Shown: piece by piece, positions 1-6,340 of the stretch | Layout of the letters: each line of letters begins with the position of its first letter | Position numbering within the stretch: position 1 is the stretch's first letter | DNA from: Ruminococcaceae bacterium UBA5401 | Lineage (GTDB): Bacteria > Bacillota > Clostridia > Oscillospirales > Acutalibacteraceae | Assembly: GCA_002409675.1 (NCBI GenBank) | Contig: DHOB01000081.1 | Location: forward strand, 30,007-36,397 | DNA length: 6,391 bases | Direction of reading: 5' to 3' | The notes under the pieces: model-generated | What the model saw: the letters and a program-made list of their open reading frames with translations, nothing else | The model's database searches: none | What the model was told of the DNA's origin: nothing | Made by a program: the position numbers and the translations under genes

Positions 1-491
1 GAGTTCATCATGTTGTTCCCGTCGCCGATGAAGCACAGCTTCAGGCCCTCGAGCGCGCCCTTGTACTCGCGCACGGTCATCAGGTCCGCGAGGACCTGGC
101 ACGGGTGCGAAAAATCCGTCAGGCCGTTGATGACGGGGATGGAGCCGTCCCGCGCGAGCGCCTCGGCCTCCGACTGCTTGTAGGTGCGGATCATGATGCC
201 GTCCAGGTAGCGGGACAGCACGCGCGCCGTGTCCTGCACCGGCTCGCCGCGGCCGATCTGCAGGTCCCCGGCGGAAAGGAAGATCGGCAGGCCGCCGAGC
301 TGGTACATGCCCGCCTCGAACGAGACCCGCGTGCGGGTCGAGGCTTTTCTGAAGATCATCCCCAGCGTCTTGCCCGCGAGGACGTGGTGCGTGATGCCGT
401 GCTTCCGCTCGTACTTGAGCTGGTCGGCAAGGTTGAGGATGGCGGTGATGTCCCCGCCGGTCAAATCCATCAGTTTCAGCAGATGTTTCAT
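1..491 (-). CDS. argF: Ornithine carbamoyltransferase, N-terminal part (cut by window edge)
   Basis: ArgF transfers the carbamoyl group of carbamoyl phosphate to ornithine, giving citrulline in the cytoplasm. The ATG at 491-489 is preceded by a good GGAGGG ribosome binding site six bases away. 163 codons are visible, about half of a normal protein of roughly 310 residues. The carbamoyl phosphate motif STRTR is at residues 51-55, in the context FRKASTRTRVSFE, and HPCQ is at 129-132. The stretch FIGDGNN at about 154-160 is typical of ornithine rather than aspartate carbamoyltransferase. The ornithine-binding C-terminal half, with its SMG loop and HCLP motif, lies outside the window. The gene follows argD after 47 bases and is probably the distal part of the same operon. 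Most clostridial OTCases have FEK or FSK before STRTR; here it is FRK, a minor variation. An anabolic role is inferred from the neighbours, since no arcA or arcC is present. Confidence 0.95.
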   Translation of the reverse strand, partial: MKHLLKLMDLTGGDITAILNLADQLKYERKHGITHHVLAGKTLGMIFRKASTRTRVSFEAGMYQLGGLPIFLSAGDLQIGRGEPVQDTARVLSRYLDGIMIRTYKQSEAEALARDGSIPVINGLTDFSHPCQVLADLMTVREYKGALEGLKLCFIGDGNNMMN

Positions 492-518
492 GGTGCCCTC
501 CGTTTGATTCAGTGAAGC

Positions 519-533
519 AGGCCCTTTCGGCCT
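519..533 (+). terminator. Small hairpin between argD and argF, terminator-like on the plus strand
   Basis: Arms AGGCC (519-523) and GGCCT (529-533) pair perfectly around a five-base loop, CTTTC. On the plus strand the hairpin is followed directly by TTTATTT, like a weak intrinsic terminator. On the minus strand, the direction of the arg genes, no T-run follows, so it should not stop the operon. It could limit antisense transcription or mark an mRNA processing point between argD and argF. The stem is short, so it may also be chance. Confidence 0.25.
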
Positions 534-538
534 TTTAT

Positions 539-1717
539 TTATTGGAACGACCGCAGCGCGTCCGCCAGAATCGAGAGGCCGCGGTCGGCTTCCTCTTTGG
601 TGACGGTCAGCGGCGGCAGCAGGCGCAGCACGTCTTTCGCCGTGAGAATCAGCAGGCCGTTTTCCGCGCAGCGGGCGGCGATTGCGCCGGGGGCGGCCGC
701 TTCCGGCTTCGCGCCGAGCATCAGCCCCGCGCCGCGCACCAGGGCGACGCCGGGCATCTTTTTCAGCGCCCGCGCGAAATATTCGCCCTTTTCCCGCACC
801 TTCCGCAGAAAGGCGGGGGCGCCCACGCGCTCCATCACGGCGAGCGCGCCGGCGCAGGCCACCGGGTTGCCCCCGAAGGTGGAGCCGTGCATCCCGCGCC
901 CGAGCAGCCCGCCCAGCGGCGCGGCGCACAGGCACGCGCCCATGGGCAGGCCGCCCGCAAGGCCCTTCGCGCTGGTGAGGACGTCCGGCTGCACGCCGTA
1001 TTTCTGGCAGCAGTAGAACGCGCCGGTGCGCCCCACGCCCGTCTGCACCTCGTCCGCCATCATCAGAATGCGGCGGCGGTCGCAGAGCTCGCGCAGGCCG
1101 TGCAGAAACTCCCCGCCGAGCGGCACCACGCCGCCCTCGCCCTGCACCGGCTCCACCAGAACCGCGCAGGTCTTTTCCGTCACCTGCGCGCGCACGCCGT
1201 CCAGCGTCGGCTGCGCGTAGCGGAACCCCTGCGTGAGCGGCAGAAAGTCGGAGTGGAACTGCGCCTGCCCCGTGGCGGCCAGGGTGGTGACGGTGCGCCC
1301 GTGGAACGAATTTTCGAGCGTGACGATTTCGGTGCGCCCGGGGCCGAGCGCCGTCTCGCCGTACCGGCGCGCCAGCTTGACGGCGCACTCGTTCGCCTCC
1401 GCCCCGGAGTTGCAGAAGAAGACCTTCGCCATGCCGCTCAGCGCGCAGAGCTTTTCGGCCGCGCGGATCTGCACCGGGCTGTAAAAGAGGTTGGAGCAGT
1501 GCTGCAGCTTCGCGGCCTGGGCCGCCACGGCGGCGGCCCATTTCGGGTCCGAGAAGCCGAGGCTGTTCACGCCGATGCCGCTGGTGAAATCGACGTATTC
1601 CTTCCCGGCCGCGTCCCACGCGGTCGCGTTCCTGCCGGAGACCAGCGCGACCGGATACCGCGCGTAGCACGGCATCAGGCAGGATTCTTCCTTCTTTTTT
1701 ATCTCTTCAAAAGTCAT
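539..1717 (-). CDS. argD: Acetylornithine aminotransferase
   Basis: ArgD is a cytoplasmic PLP enzyme of fold type I, class III. It makes N-acetylornithine from N-acetylglutamate semialdehyde, with glutamate as amino donor. The product is 392 residues, the usual length. Visible motifs are SGAEANE (104-110, phosphate and cofactor binding), SFHGRT (137-142), VEPVQGEGG (188-196), DEVQTGVGRTG (222-232, with the Asp that contacts the PLP ring nitrogen), the PLP lysine K251 in SAKGLAGGLPMGA, and HGSTFGGNP (277-285). The ATG at 1717 is chosen because GGGAGGG lies just upstream and the protein then begins at the family's normal N-terminus; the same frame stays open further upstream inside argB, but that is not coding. 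The gap to argB is 14 bases, so translational coupling is likely. Related enzymes such as succinylornithine or 4-aminobutyrate transaminase are possible on sequence alone, but the operon strongly favours ArgD. Confidence 0.97.
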   Translation of the reverse strand: MTFEEIKKKEESCLMPCYARYPVALVSGRNATAWDAAGKEYVDFTSGIGVNSLGFSDPKWAAAVAAQAAKLQHCSNLFYSPVQIRAAEKLCALSGMAKVFFCNSGAEANECAVKLARRYGETALGPGRTEIVTLENSFHGRTVTTLAATGQAQFHSDFLPLTQGFRYAQPTLDGVRAQVTEKTCAVLVEPVQGEGGVVPLGGEFLHGLRELCDRRRILMMADEVQTGVGRTGAFYCCQKYGVQPDVLTSAKGLAGGLPMGACLCAAPLGGLLGRGMHGSTFGGNPVACAGALAVMERVGAPAFLRKVREKGEYFARALKKMPGVALVRGAGLMLGAKPEAAAPGAIAARCAENGLLILTAKDVLRLLPPLTVTKEEADRGLSILADALRSFQ

Positions 1718-1731
1718 GCCCGACCCTCCCG

Positions 1732-2589
1732 TCAGCGGAACATGGTGCCGATGCCCTCGTCGGAGAACAGCTCGACGAGGATGGAATGGGGGATGCGCCC
1801 GTCGATGATATGCGCGCGGCCCACGCCGCGCCGCACCGCGTCCACGCAGCACGCGACCTTCGGAATCATGCCGCCGGTCACGACGCCCTGCTTGCGCAGC
1901 CGGGGCACGTCGCTCACGTTTACGACGGGAATCAGCGTGGATTCGTCGTCTTTGTCGCGCAGCAGGCCGCGCACGTCCGTCATCAGAATCAGCTTTTCGG
2001 CCTTCAGCTCGGCGGCGATGCGCGAGGCGGCGACGTCCGCGTTGATGTTGTAGACCTGCCCGTCCTCCCCGCCCGCAATCGGCGCGACGACCGGCACATA
2101 GCCGTTTCGGGTGGCGTTGTCGAGCGCGGCGGGGTTCACGGAGGTGATCTCGCCCACAAAGCCGAGGTCCGGCGGCTCCCGCCGCCTGCGGGCCTTCAGC
2201 ATGCCGTCGTCCAGCCCGCACAGGCCCACGGCGCGCCCGCCGTGCCGCTCCAGAAGCCGCACGAGGTCCTTGTTCACCTTGCCGGCCAGCACCATCTGCA
2301 CCACGCCGATGCTTTCGGGGCCGGTGTAGCGCAGGCCGCCGACGAAGCGGCTCTCGATGCCGAGCCTGCCGAGCACGGCGCTGATTTCCCTGCCGCCGCC
2401 GTGGACCAGCACCACCCGGATGCCCACGAGCTGCATCAGCACGATGTCGCTCATCACGGCGTCCTTGAGGGCGCCGTCCGTCATGGCGCTGCCGCCGTAT
2501 TTGACCACCACGGTCCTGCCCGCGTGGGTCTGGATATAGGGCAGGGCCTGCACCAGGATTTTGGCCCTGTCGCCGTTCGATATCCGCAT
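1732..2589 (-). CDS. argB: Acetylglutamate kinase
   Basis: ArgB phosphorylates N-acetyl-L-glutamate with ATP to N-acetylglutamyl phosphate, in the cytoplasm. It is an amino acid kinase family protein of 285 residues. Motifs: VVKYGGSAM with the catalytic lysine K30, VHGGG (62-66), GLRYT with substrate-binding R87, VNKDL (105-109), NINADVAA (181-188) with N181 and D185, TDVRG (204-208), and GGMIPK ending in K244. About 22 residues precede the position equivalent to the E. coli enzyme's start, and ALPYIQ (15-20) resembles the N-terminal helix of hexameric, arginine-inhibited kinases. Feedback inhibition by arginine is therefore likely (inference). The ATG at 2589 has a rather weak upstream site, GGAAGGG, about a dozen bases away. 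The gap to argJ is 19 bases and to argD 14 bases. Confidence 0.97.
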   Translation of the reverse strand: MRISNGDRAKILVQALPYIQTHAGRTVVVKYGGSAMTDGALKDAVMSDIVLMQLVGIRVVLVHGGGREISAVLGRLGIESRFVGGLRYTGPESIGVVQMVLAGKVNKDLVRLLERHGGRAVGLCGLDDGMLKARRRREPPDLGFVGEITSVNPAALDNATRNGYVPVVAPIAGGEDGQVYNINADVAASRIAAELKAEKLILMTDVRGLLRDKDDESTLIPVVNVSDVPRLRKQGVVTGGMIPKVACCVDAVRRGVGRAHIIDGRIPHSILVELFSDEGIGTMFR

Positions 2590-2608
2590 CCGTTCCGCCG
2601 CCCTTCCG

Positions 2609-3829
2609 CTAACTGCGGTAACTGCCGTTGATTTTCACATACCCGCAGGTCAGGTCGCAGCCGAACGCCTCGGCCGAGGCCGCGCCGTCCCGCAGCGCGA
2701 CGTGCACGGTCACCTCGTCCTGCGAAAGGACCTTTTTGGCCTGCTCCTCGCTGAACGGGACGCCCGCGCCGTCGCGGCAGACCGCGACCGTGCCCGCAGC
2801 GGACGAGAACGCGACGCCGGCCTTCGCCGGGTCCAGCTGTGCGCCGCAGTAGCCCAGCGCGCACAGCACGCGGCCCCAGTTCGCGTCCGCGCCGGCCATG
2901 GCCGCCTTGAACAGCGTGGAGTGCACGACCGCCCGCGCGGCCAGGCGCGCGTTCTGCCGGTCCTTCGCGCCCGTGACCTCGCAGACCAGCAGGCGGGACG
3001 CGCCCTCGCCGTCTTTGGCGAGCATGCGGGCAAACCGCACGCACAGCCCGGTGAGGGCGGCGGCGAAGGCCTCGAAGTCCGCGCCGGAAGGCTCGGCGAT
3101 TTCCGGGTTGCCGGCGAGGCCGTCCGCCAGAACCGCGCACATGTCGTTCGTGGAGGTGTCGCCGTCGATGCTGACCATGTTGAAGCTCACGTCCACGGCG
3201 CGGCGCAGGGCCGCGTCCAGCGCGCGGGCGGAGACGGCGGCGTCCGTCGTCAGGAAGCAGAGCATGGTGCCCATGTTGGGGTGGATCATGCCGGAGCCCT
3301 TCGCGATCCCGCCGATTTTCACGGTCTTTCCACCCAGCGTGCACGTTGTGTCGAGGTTCTTGACCACGGTGTCCGTCGTCATGATGGCGCGGGCGGCGAG
3401 GAGCGAGCCCCCGCGCGAGAGCGACGCCGCGAGCGCCGGCACGGCCCTTTCAATCGGCTCGATGGGCAGCGGCTGCCCGATTACGCCGGTGGAGGCGACA
3501 ATCACGTCCCGCGGCGAAATGCCCAGCGCCCGCCCGGCCGCCTCGCACATCCGGCGCGCCTTGGCGGGGCCGTCCGCGGTGCAGGTGTTGGCGTTGCCGC
3601 TGTTGCAGATCACCGCCTGCGCCCTGCCGTCCTTCAGGTTCTCCCGCGTGACGGCCAGGGGCGCGCCCTTGACCTTGTTGCTCGTGTAGACTGCCGCGGC
3701 CGCGCAGGGCGCGCTGCAGGCGACCATGGCCAGGTCCGGCTTGCCCGCGTTTTTGCGGATGCCGCAGTGCACGCCGCCCGCGCGGAACCCCCGGGCGGCC
3801 GTCACGCCGCCGCTTTCCCGATTCTGCAT
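2609..3829 (-). CDS. argJ: Glutamate N-acetyltransferase (ornithine acetyltransferase)
   Basis: ArgJ transfers the acetyl group of N-acetylornithine to glutamate, releasing ornithine and recycling acetylglutamate. Some members also use acetyl-CoA to make acetylglutamate; the sequence does not tell which type this is. The precursor is 406 residues, a normal length. Family features: VICNSGNANTCT (73-84), STGVIGQP (113-120, oxyanion region), PNMGTML (184-190) holding the self-cleavage site and nucleophile T188, DGDTSTNDM (222-230), DGEGASRLL (273-281), ANWGR (316-320), and the C-terminal DLTCGYVKINGSYRS. The enzyme should self-process into alpha (1-187) and beta (188-406) chains. Gly187 replaces the more common Ala before the Thr. 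The ATG at 3829 follows AAAGGAG at good spacing. The stop of argC is 18 bases upstream. ArgJ here implies the cyclic, acetyl-recycling form of the pathway. Confidence 0.97.
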   Translation of the reverse strand: MQNRESGGVTAARGFRAGGVHCGIRKNAGKPDLAMVACSAPCAAAAVYTSNKVKGAPLAVTRENLKDGRAQAVICNSGNANTCTADGPAKARRMCEAAGRALGISPRDVIVASTGVIGQPLPIEPIERAVPALAASLSRGGSLLAARAIMTTDTVVKNLDTTCTLGGKTVKIGGIAKGSGMIHPNMGTMLCFLTTDAAVSARALDAALRRAVDVSFNMVSIDGDTSTNDMCAVLADGLAGNPEIAEPSGADFEAFAAALTGLCVRFARMLAKDGEGASRLLVCEVTGAKDRQNARLAARAVVHSTLFKAAMAGADANWGRVLCALGYCGAQLDPAKAGVAFSSAAGTVAVCRDGAGVPFSEEQAKKVLSQDEVTVHVALRDGAASAEAFGCDLTCGYVKINGSYRS

Positions 3830-3847
3830 TTTGTGCTCCTTTCTTTG

Positions 3848-4883
3848 TCAGAACGCCGGGGGCGCGGCCGTCAGGCCGGCGGCCTCGTCCAGGCCGAGCG
3901 CGAGGTTCATGTTCTGCACCGCCTGCCCCGCCGCGCCCTTGACCATGTTGTCGAGGGCGGAGACCGCGATGAGCGTATGGGTGTGCGCGTCCAGGTGCAG
4001 CGAAACGTCGCAGAAATTGGAGAGCCGCACGTTCCGGATGTCCGCGGCGCTCCCCTCCGGCAGCAGCCGGACGAAGTGCTCGCCGCCCCAGGCGGCCCCG
4101 TAGGCTTCGCGGACCTGCCGCATCGAAACGCCGGGCGCGAGCCGGGCGTAGCATGTCGCGAGGATTCCGCGGCTGACCGGCAGCAGGTGCGGCACGAACG
4201 TGAGCTTCACGTCCCTGCCGCAGACCCGGCGCAGCGTCTGCTCCATCTCCGGCGTATGGCGGTGGCAGCCGGCCTTGTAGGGCGTCATGCTCTCGTTCCG
4301 CTCGGCGAAGTGCGCGCTCTGCTTCAGCCCCCGGCCGGAGCCGGTCATGCCCGAGGCGCAGTCCGCCACAATTCCCTGGGGGGGAGACCAGCCCGGCCTT
4401 CAGGGCCGGGGCCAGCGCGAGGGGCACCGCCGTCGCATAGCAGCCGGGGTTCGCAATCAGCCTGGCGCCGCGGATGCTCTCCCGGAACAGCTCCGGCAGG
4501 CCGTAGGCCGCCTGCGCGTGCAGCTCGGGATGCCGGAACCCGCCGCCGTACCACTTTTTGTAGTCCTCTTCGCGCTCCAGGCGGAAGTCCGCGCCCATGT
4601 CGATGAAGAGCCGGCCCGCCTGCCGGCACTGCCACGCGATCTCCTGCGAAAGCCCGCTCGGCAGCGCGGCGAACACCACGTCGCTCTTCTCGATGACCGC
4701 GTCCTGCTCCCCGCAGACCGCGTCGCACAGCCCGGCGTACGCGGGGTAAAGCTCGCTCAGGGCCCTGCCCTCAAAGTTTTTGGAGCCGAGGGCCGCAACC
4801 CGCGCCGCCGGGTGGCCGAGCAGCAGCCGGACCAGCTCGGCCCCGGCATAGCCCGTCGCGCCGAGGATTCCCGCTCGTATCAA
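3848..4883 (-). CDS. argC: N-acetyl-gamma-glutamyl-phosphate reductase, interrupted by a one-base frameshift (possible pseudogene)
   Basis: ArgC reduces N-acetylglutamyl phosphate to the semialdehyde with NADPH. The first part, from TTG 4883 to about 4385, reads MIRAGILGATGYAGAELVRL (Rossmann nucleotide-binding start), then PSGLSQ (75-80) and NPGCYATA with active-site C148. The second part, from about 4377 to the TGA at 3848, is one frame away and carries IVADCASGMTGSGRG, HRHTPEMEQ (207-215, catalytic His region) and LPVSRG. The break is at a run of seven C on the coding strand (4378-4384). With six C the joint reads LVSPQGIVADCASG, matching the family, and the protein is 344 residues, the normal length, with no other defect. 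No ATG fits the start; TTG at 4883 gives the canonical MIRAG N-terminus, with GGGGG eight bases upstream. argG ends 14 bases upstream. Both halves are otherwise well conserved, so the break is either recent or an error in the sequence. Confidence 0.9.
4378..4384 (-). repeat. C7 homopolymer at the argC frameshift
   Basis: Seven G on the plus strand are seven C on the coding strand, in the context GTCTCCCCCCCAGGGAAT. The upstream part of argC is in frame as TCC CCC CCA GGG, and the downstream part needs TCC CCC CAG GGA. The run therefore contains exactly one base too many. Such runs are prone to replication slippage, ribosome slippage on proline codons, and base-calling errors. Confidence 0.9.
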
Positions 4884-4897
4884 TTTCCGCGCCCCCG

Positions 4898-6112
4898 TTA
4901 TTTTTTCTTTTTCTTCAGGGCCTGCACGGTAATCGGCAGGCCGAAGAGCCTGATGAACCCGTCCGCGTCGGCCTGGTTGTAGACGTGGTCGGCGCTGAAG
5001 GTGGCGATCTCCTGGTCGTAGAGAGAATACGGGGAGGTTGCGCCCGCGTCGATGATATTGCCTTTGTAGAGCTTGAGCCTGACCTCGCCGGTCACGTTCC
5101 GCTGGGTGGAATCCACAAAGGCGGAGAGCGCCTCGCGCAGGGGGGTGAACCATTTGCCGTCGTAGACCAGCTCCGCGAATTTCTGCGCGACGCCCTCCTT
5201 GAAATGGGAAGTGTCGCGGTCCAGGCAGAGCTCCTCCAGCTTTTTGTGCGCGTGGTAGAGGATGGTGCCGCCGGGGGTCTCGTAGACGCCGCGGGACTTC
5301 ATGCCGACCAGCCTGTTTTCCACCAGGTCCGCGATGCCGACGCCGTTCTCGCCGCCGAGCCGGTTCAGCTTCGCAATCAGATCCACCCCGCCGAGCTTTT
5401 CGCCGTTCAGCCTGACCGGGACGCCCTTCTCGAACGACAGCGCCACATAGGCCGGTTTGTCGGGGGCCTTTTCGGGCGAGACGCCGAGCTCCAGGATTTT
5501 GTCGTACTGCGGCTCGTTCGCCGGGTCCTCCAGGTCCAGCCCCTCGTGCGAAAGGTGCCACAGGTTCTTGTCCTTGGAATAGTTGGTCTGCCGGGTGATG
5601 TTCAGCGGCACGTCGTGCGCCTCGGCATAGTCGATCTCCTCGTCGCGGGACTTGAGGTCCCAGATGCGCCACGGGGCGATGATGGTCATCTCCGGCGCGA
5701 AGGCGCGGATGGCGAGCTCGAAGCGCACCTGGTCGTTCCCTTTGCCGGTCGCGCCGTGCGCGATGGCGTCGGCGCCCTCGGCCTGCGCAATCTCCACCAG
5801 GCGCTTGGCGATCAGCGGCCTTGCGAACGACGTGCCCAGCAGGTATTTGCCCTCGTAGACCGCGCCGGCCTTCAGCGTGGGCCAGATGTAGTCTTCGACA
5901 AGCTGCTTTTTCAGGTCCGCGATGTACAGCCTGGAGGCGCCCGTCTTCCTGGCCTTTTCCTCCAGGCCGTCCAGCTCGGCGCCCTGCCCCACGTCCGCCG
6001 CGACGGCGACGACCTCGCAGCCGTCGTAGTGCTCTTTCAGCCACGGGATGATGACCGACGTGTCCAGCCCGCCGGAATACGCGAGGACCACTTTTTTAAT
6101 CTTTTTTTCCAT
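4898..6112 (-). CDS. argG: Argininosuccinate synthase
   Basis: ArgG joins citrulline and aspartate using ATP, making argininosuccinate, the next-to-last step of arginine synthesis. The protein is 404 residues, the usual length. The N-type ATP pyrophosphatase loop AYSGGLDTS is at residues 11-19, followed by the citrulline and ATP-binding region HGATGKGNDQVRFE (119-132), then PWR, KSRDEE and NLWHLSHEG further on. The ATG at 6112 is followed by the normal N-terminus. Its ribosome binding site is an imperfect AGGCGGGCGGG about six bases upstream. The C-terminus ends in five lysines encoded by an A-rich stretch running into the TAA at 4898-4900; family members often end near here with fewer lysines. 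It is the first gene after the promoter at 6166-6193 and should be under ARG box control. The partner argH is not in the window and may lie downstream of argF or elsewhere. Confidence 0.98.
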   Translation of the reverse strand: MEKKIKKVVLAYSGGLDTSVIIPWLKEHYDGCEVVAVAADVGQGAELDGLEEKARKTGASRLYIADLKKQLVEDYIWPTLKAGAVYEGKYLLGTSFARPLIAKRLVEIAQAEGADAIAHGATGKGNDQVRFELAIRAFAPEMTIIAPWRIWDLKSRDEEIDYAEAHDVPLNITRQTNYSKDKNLWHLSHEGLDLEDPANEPQYDKILELGVSPEKAPDKPAYVALSFEKGVPVRLNGEKLGGVDLIAKLNRLGGENGVGIADLVENRLVGMKSRGVYETPGGTILYHAHKKLEELCLDRDTSHFKEGVAQKFAELVYDGKWFTPLREALSAFVDSTQRNVTGEVRLKLYKGNIIDAGATSPYSLYDQEIATFSADHVYNQADADGFIRLFGLPITVQALKKKKK

Positions 6113-6144
6113 TTGAAACCCGCCCGCCTTTTTCTCCGCATTGC

Positions 6145-6158
6145 AGAATTAATTTTTA
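6145..6158. promoter_or_regulatory. Possible second, weak ARG box over the transcription start
   Basis: The plus strand reads AGAATTAATTTTTA, matching seven of ten fixed ARG box positions with an all-A/T centre. It overlaps the predicted transcription start of the argG promoter. ARG boxes often occur in sets, which makes it plausible, but AT-rich sequence easily gives such a match by chance. Confidence 0.3.
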
Positions 6159-6165
6159 TAAGCCC

Positions 6166-6193
6166 ATTATACCCCTTTTATGCAGAAAATCAA
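6166..6193 (-). promoter_or_regulatory. Sigma-A type promoter of the arg operon
   Basis: On the minus strand, TTGATT (6193-6188) is the -35 box and TATAAT (6171-6166), a perfect consensus, is the -10 box. The spacer is 16 bases. Transcription would begin near 6159, leaving a leader of about 47 bases before the argG ATG. The element sits in an AT-rich island in an otherwise very GC-rich window. No other promoter of this quality was seen upstream of the later genes. Confidence 0.8.
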
Positions 6194-6202
6194 GTCTTTT
6201 TT

Positions 6203-6216
6203 TGAATATTTATGCA
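6203..6216. promoter_or_regulatory. ARG box (ArgR/AhrC operator), near consensus
   Basis: The plus strand reads TGAATATTTATGCA. The ARG box consensus is TGAAT, four A/T bases, ATTCA; nine of the ten fixed positions match and all four central bases are A/T. It lies ten bases upstream of the -35 box of the argG promoter, where arginine-bound ArgR/AhrC could hinder RNA polymerase. The site and position are seen directly; repression by arginine is inferred from the family. Confidence 0.65.
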
Positions 6217-6228
6217 GGCGGTGTGTTT

Positions 6229-6271
6229 CGCTCCCACTGGCCCGGTGGCGTGCCGCCGCTCCCACGGCCCG
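6229..6271. repeat. Short direct repeat, two copies 28 bases apart
   Basis: CGCTCCCACTGGCCCG at 6229-6244 recurs at 6257-6271 as CGCTCCCACGGCCCG, differing only by loss of one T. The stretch between them is GC-rich. No function is recognised. It lies in the non-coding region upstream of the arg promoter and may be the remnant of a small duplication. Confidence 0.5.
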
Positions 6272-6340
6272 CCGTTCAGAACGAAGCGAATCGAAAGCTT
6301 TGTCTGGCGGGACAGGATAAGATAGCTCCCGGACGTGCAA

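Noticed and set aside
512..2053. Long plus-strand open frame (513 codons) opposite argD and argB
   Set aside because: It is antisense to two clearly recognised genes, its composition is dominated by Arg, Ala and His, it shows no family motif, and stop codons are rare in such GC-rich DNA.
3848..4369. A separate small gene starting at GTG 4369 for the ArgC C-terminal half
   Set aside because: The protein lacks the Rossmann part and the active-site Cys, has a poor start context, and joins the upstream half perfectly after a one-base change. It is better read as part of argC.
2561..4606. 681-codon plus-strand open frame opposite argJ and argC
   Set aside because: This is a mirror frame of argJ and argC with low-complexity Arg/Ala/Gly-rich translation and no recognisable domain.
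3450..6044. 864-codon minus-strand open frame through argG, argC and argJ
   Set aside because: Only the stretch 4385-4883 is real protein (the ArgC N-terminal part). The rest is the wrong frame of argG, of the argC 3' part and of argJ.
6113..6165. Riboswitch, T-box or attenuator in the argG leader
   Set aside because: The predicted leader is only about 47 bases, with no terminator hairpin and no T-box sequence, so it is too short for such elements.
4985..6205. 406-codon plus-strand open frame opposite argG
   Set aside because: It is antisense to all but the 3' end of argG, runs through the promoter region, and has no motif.
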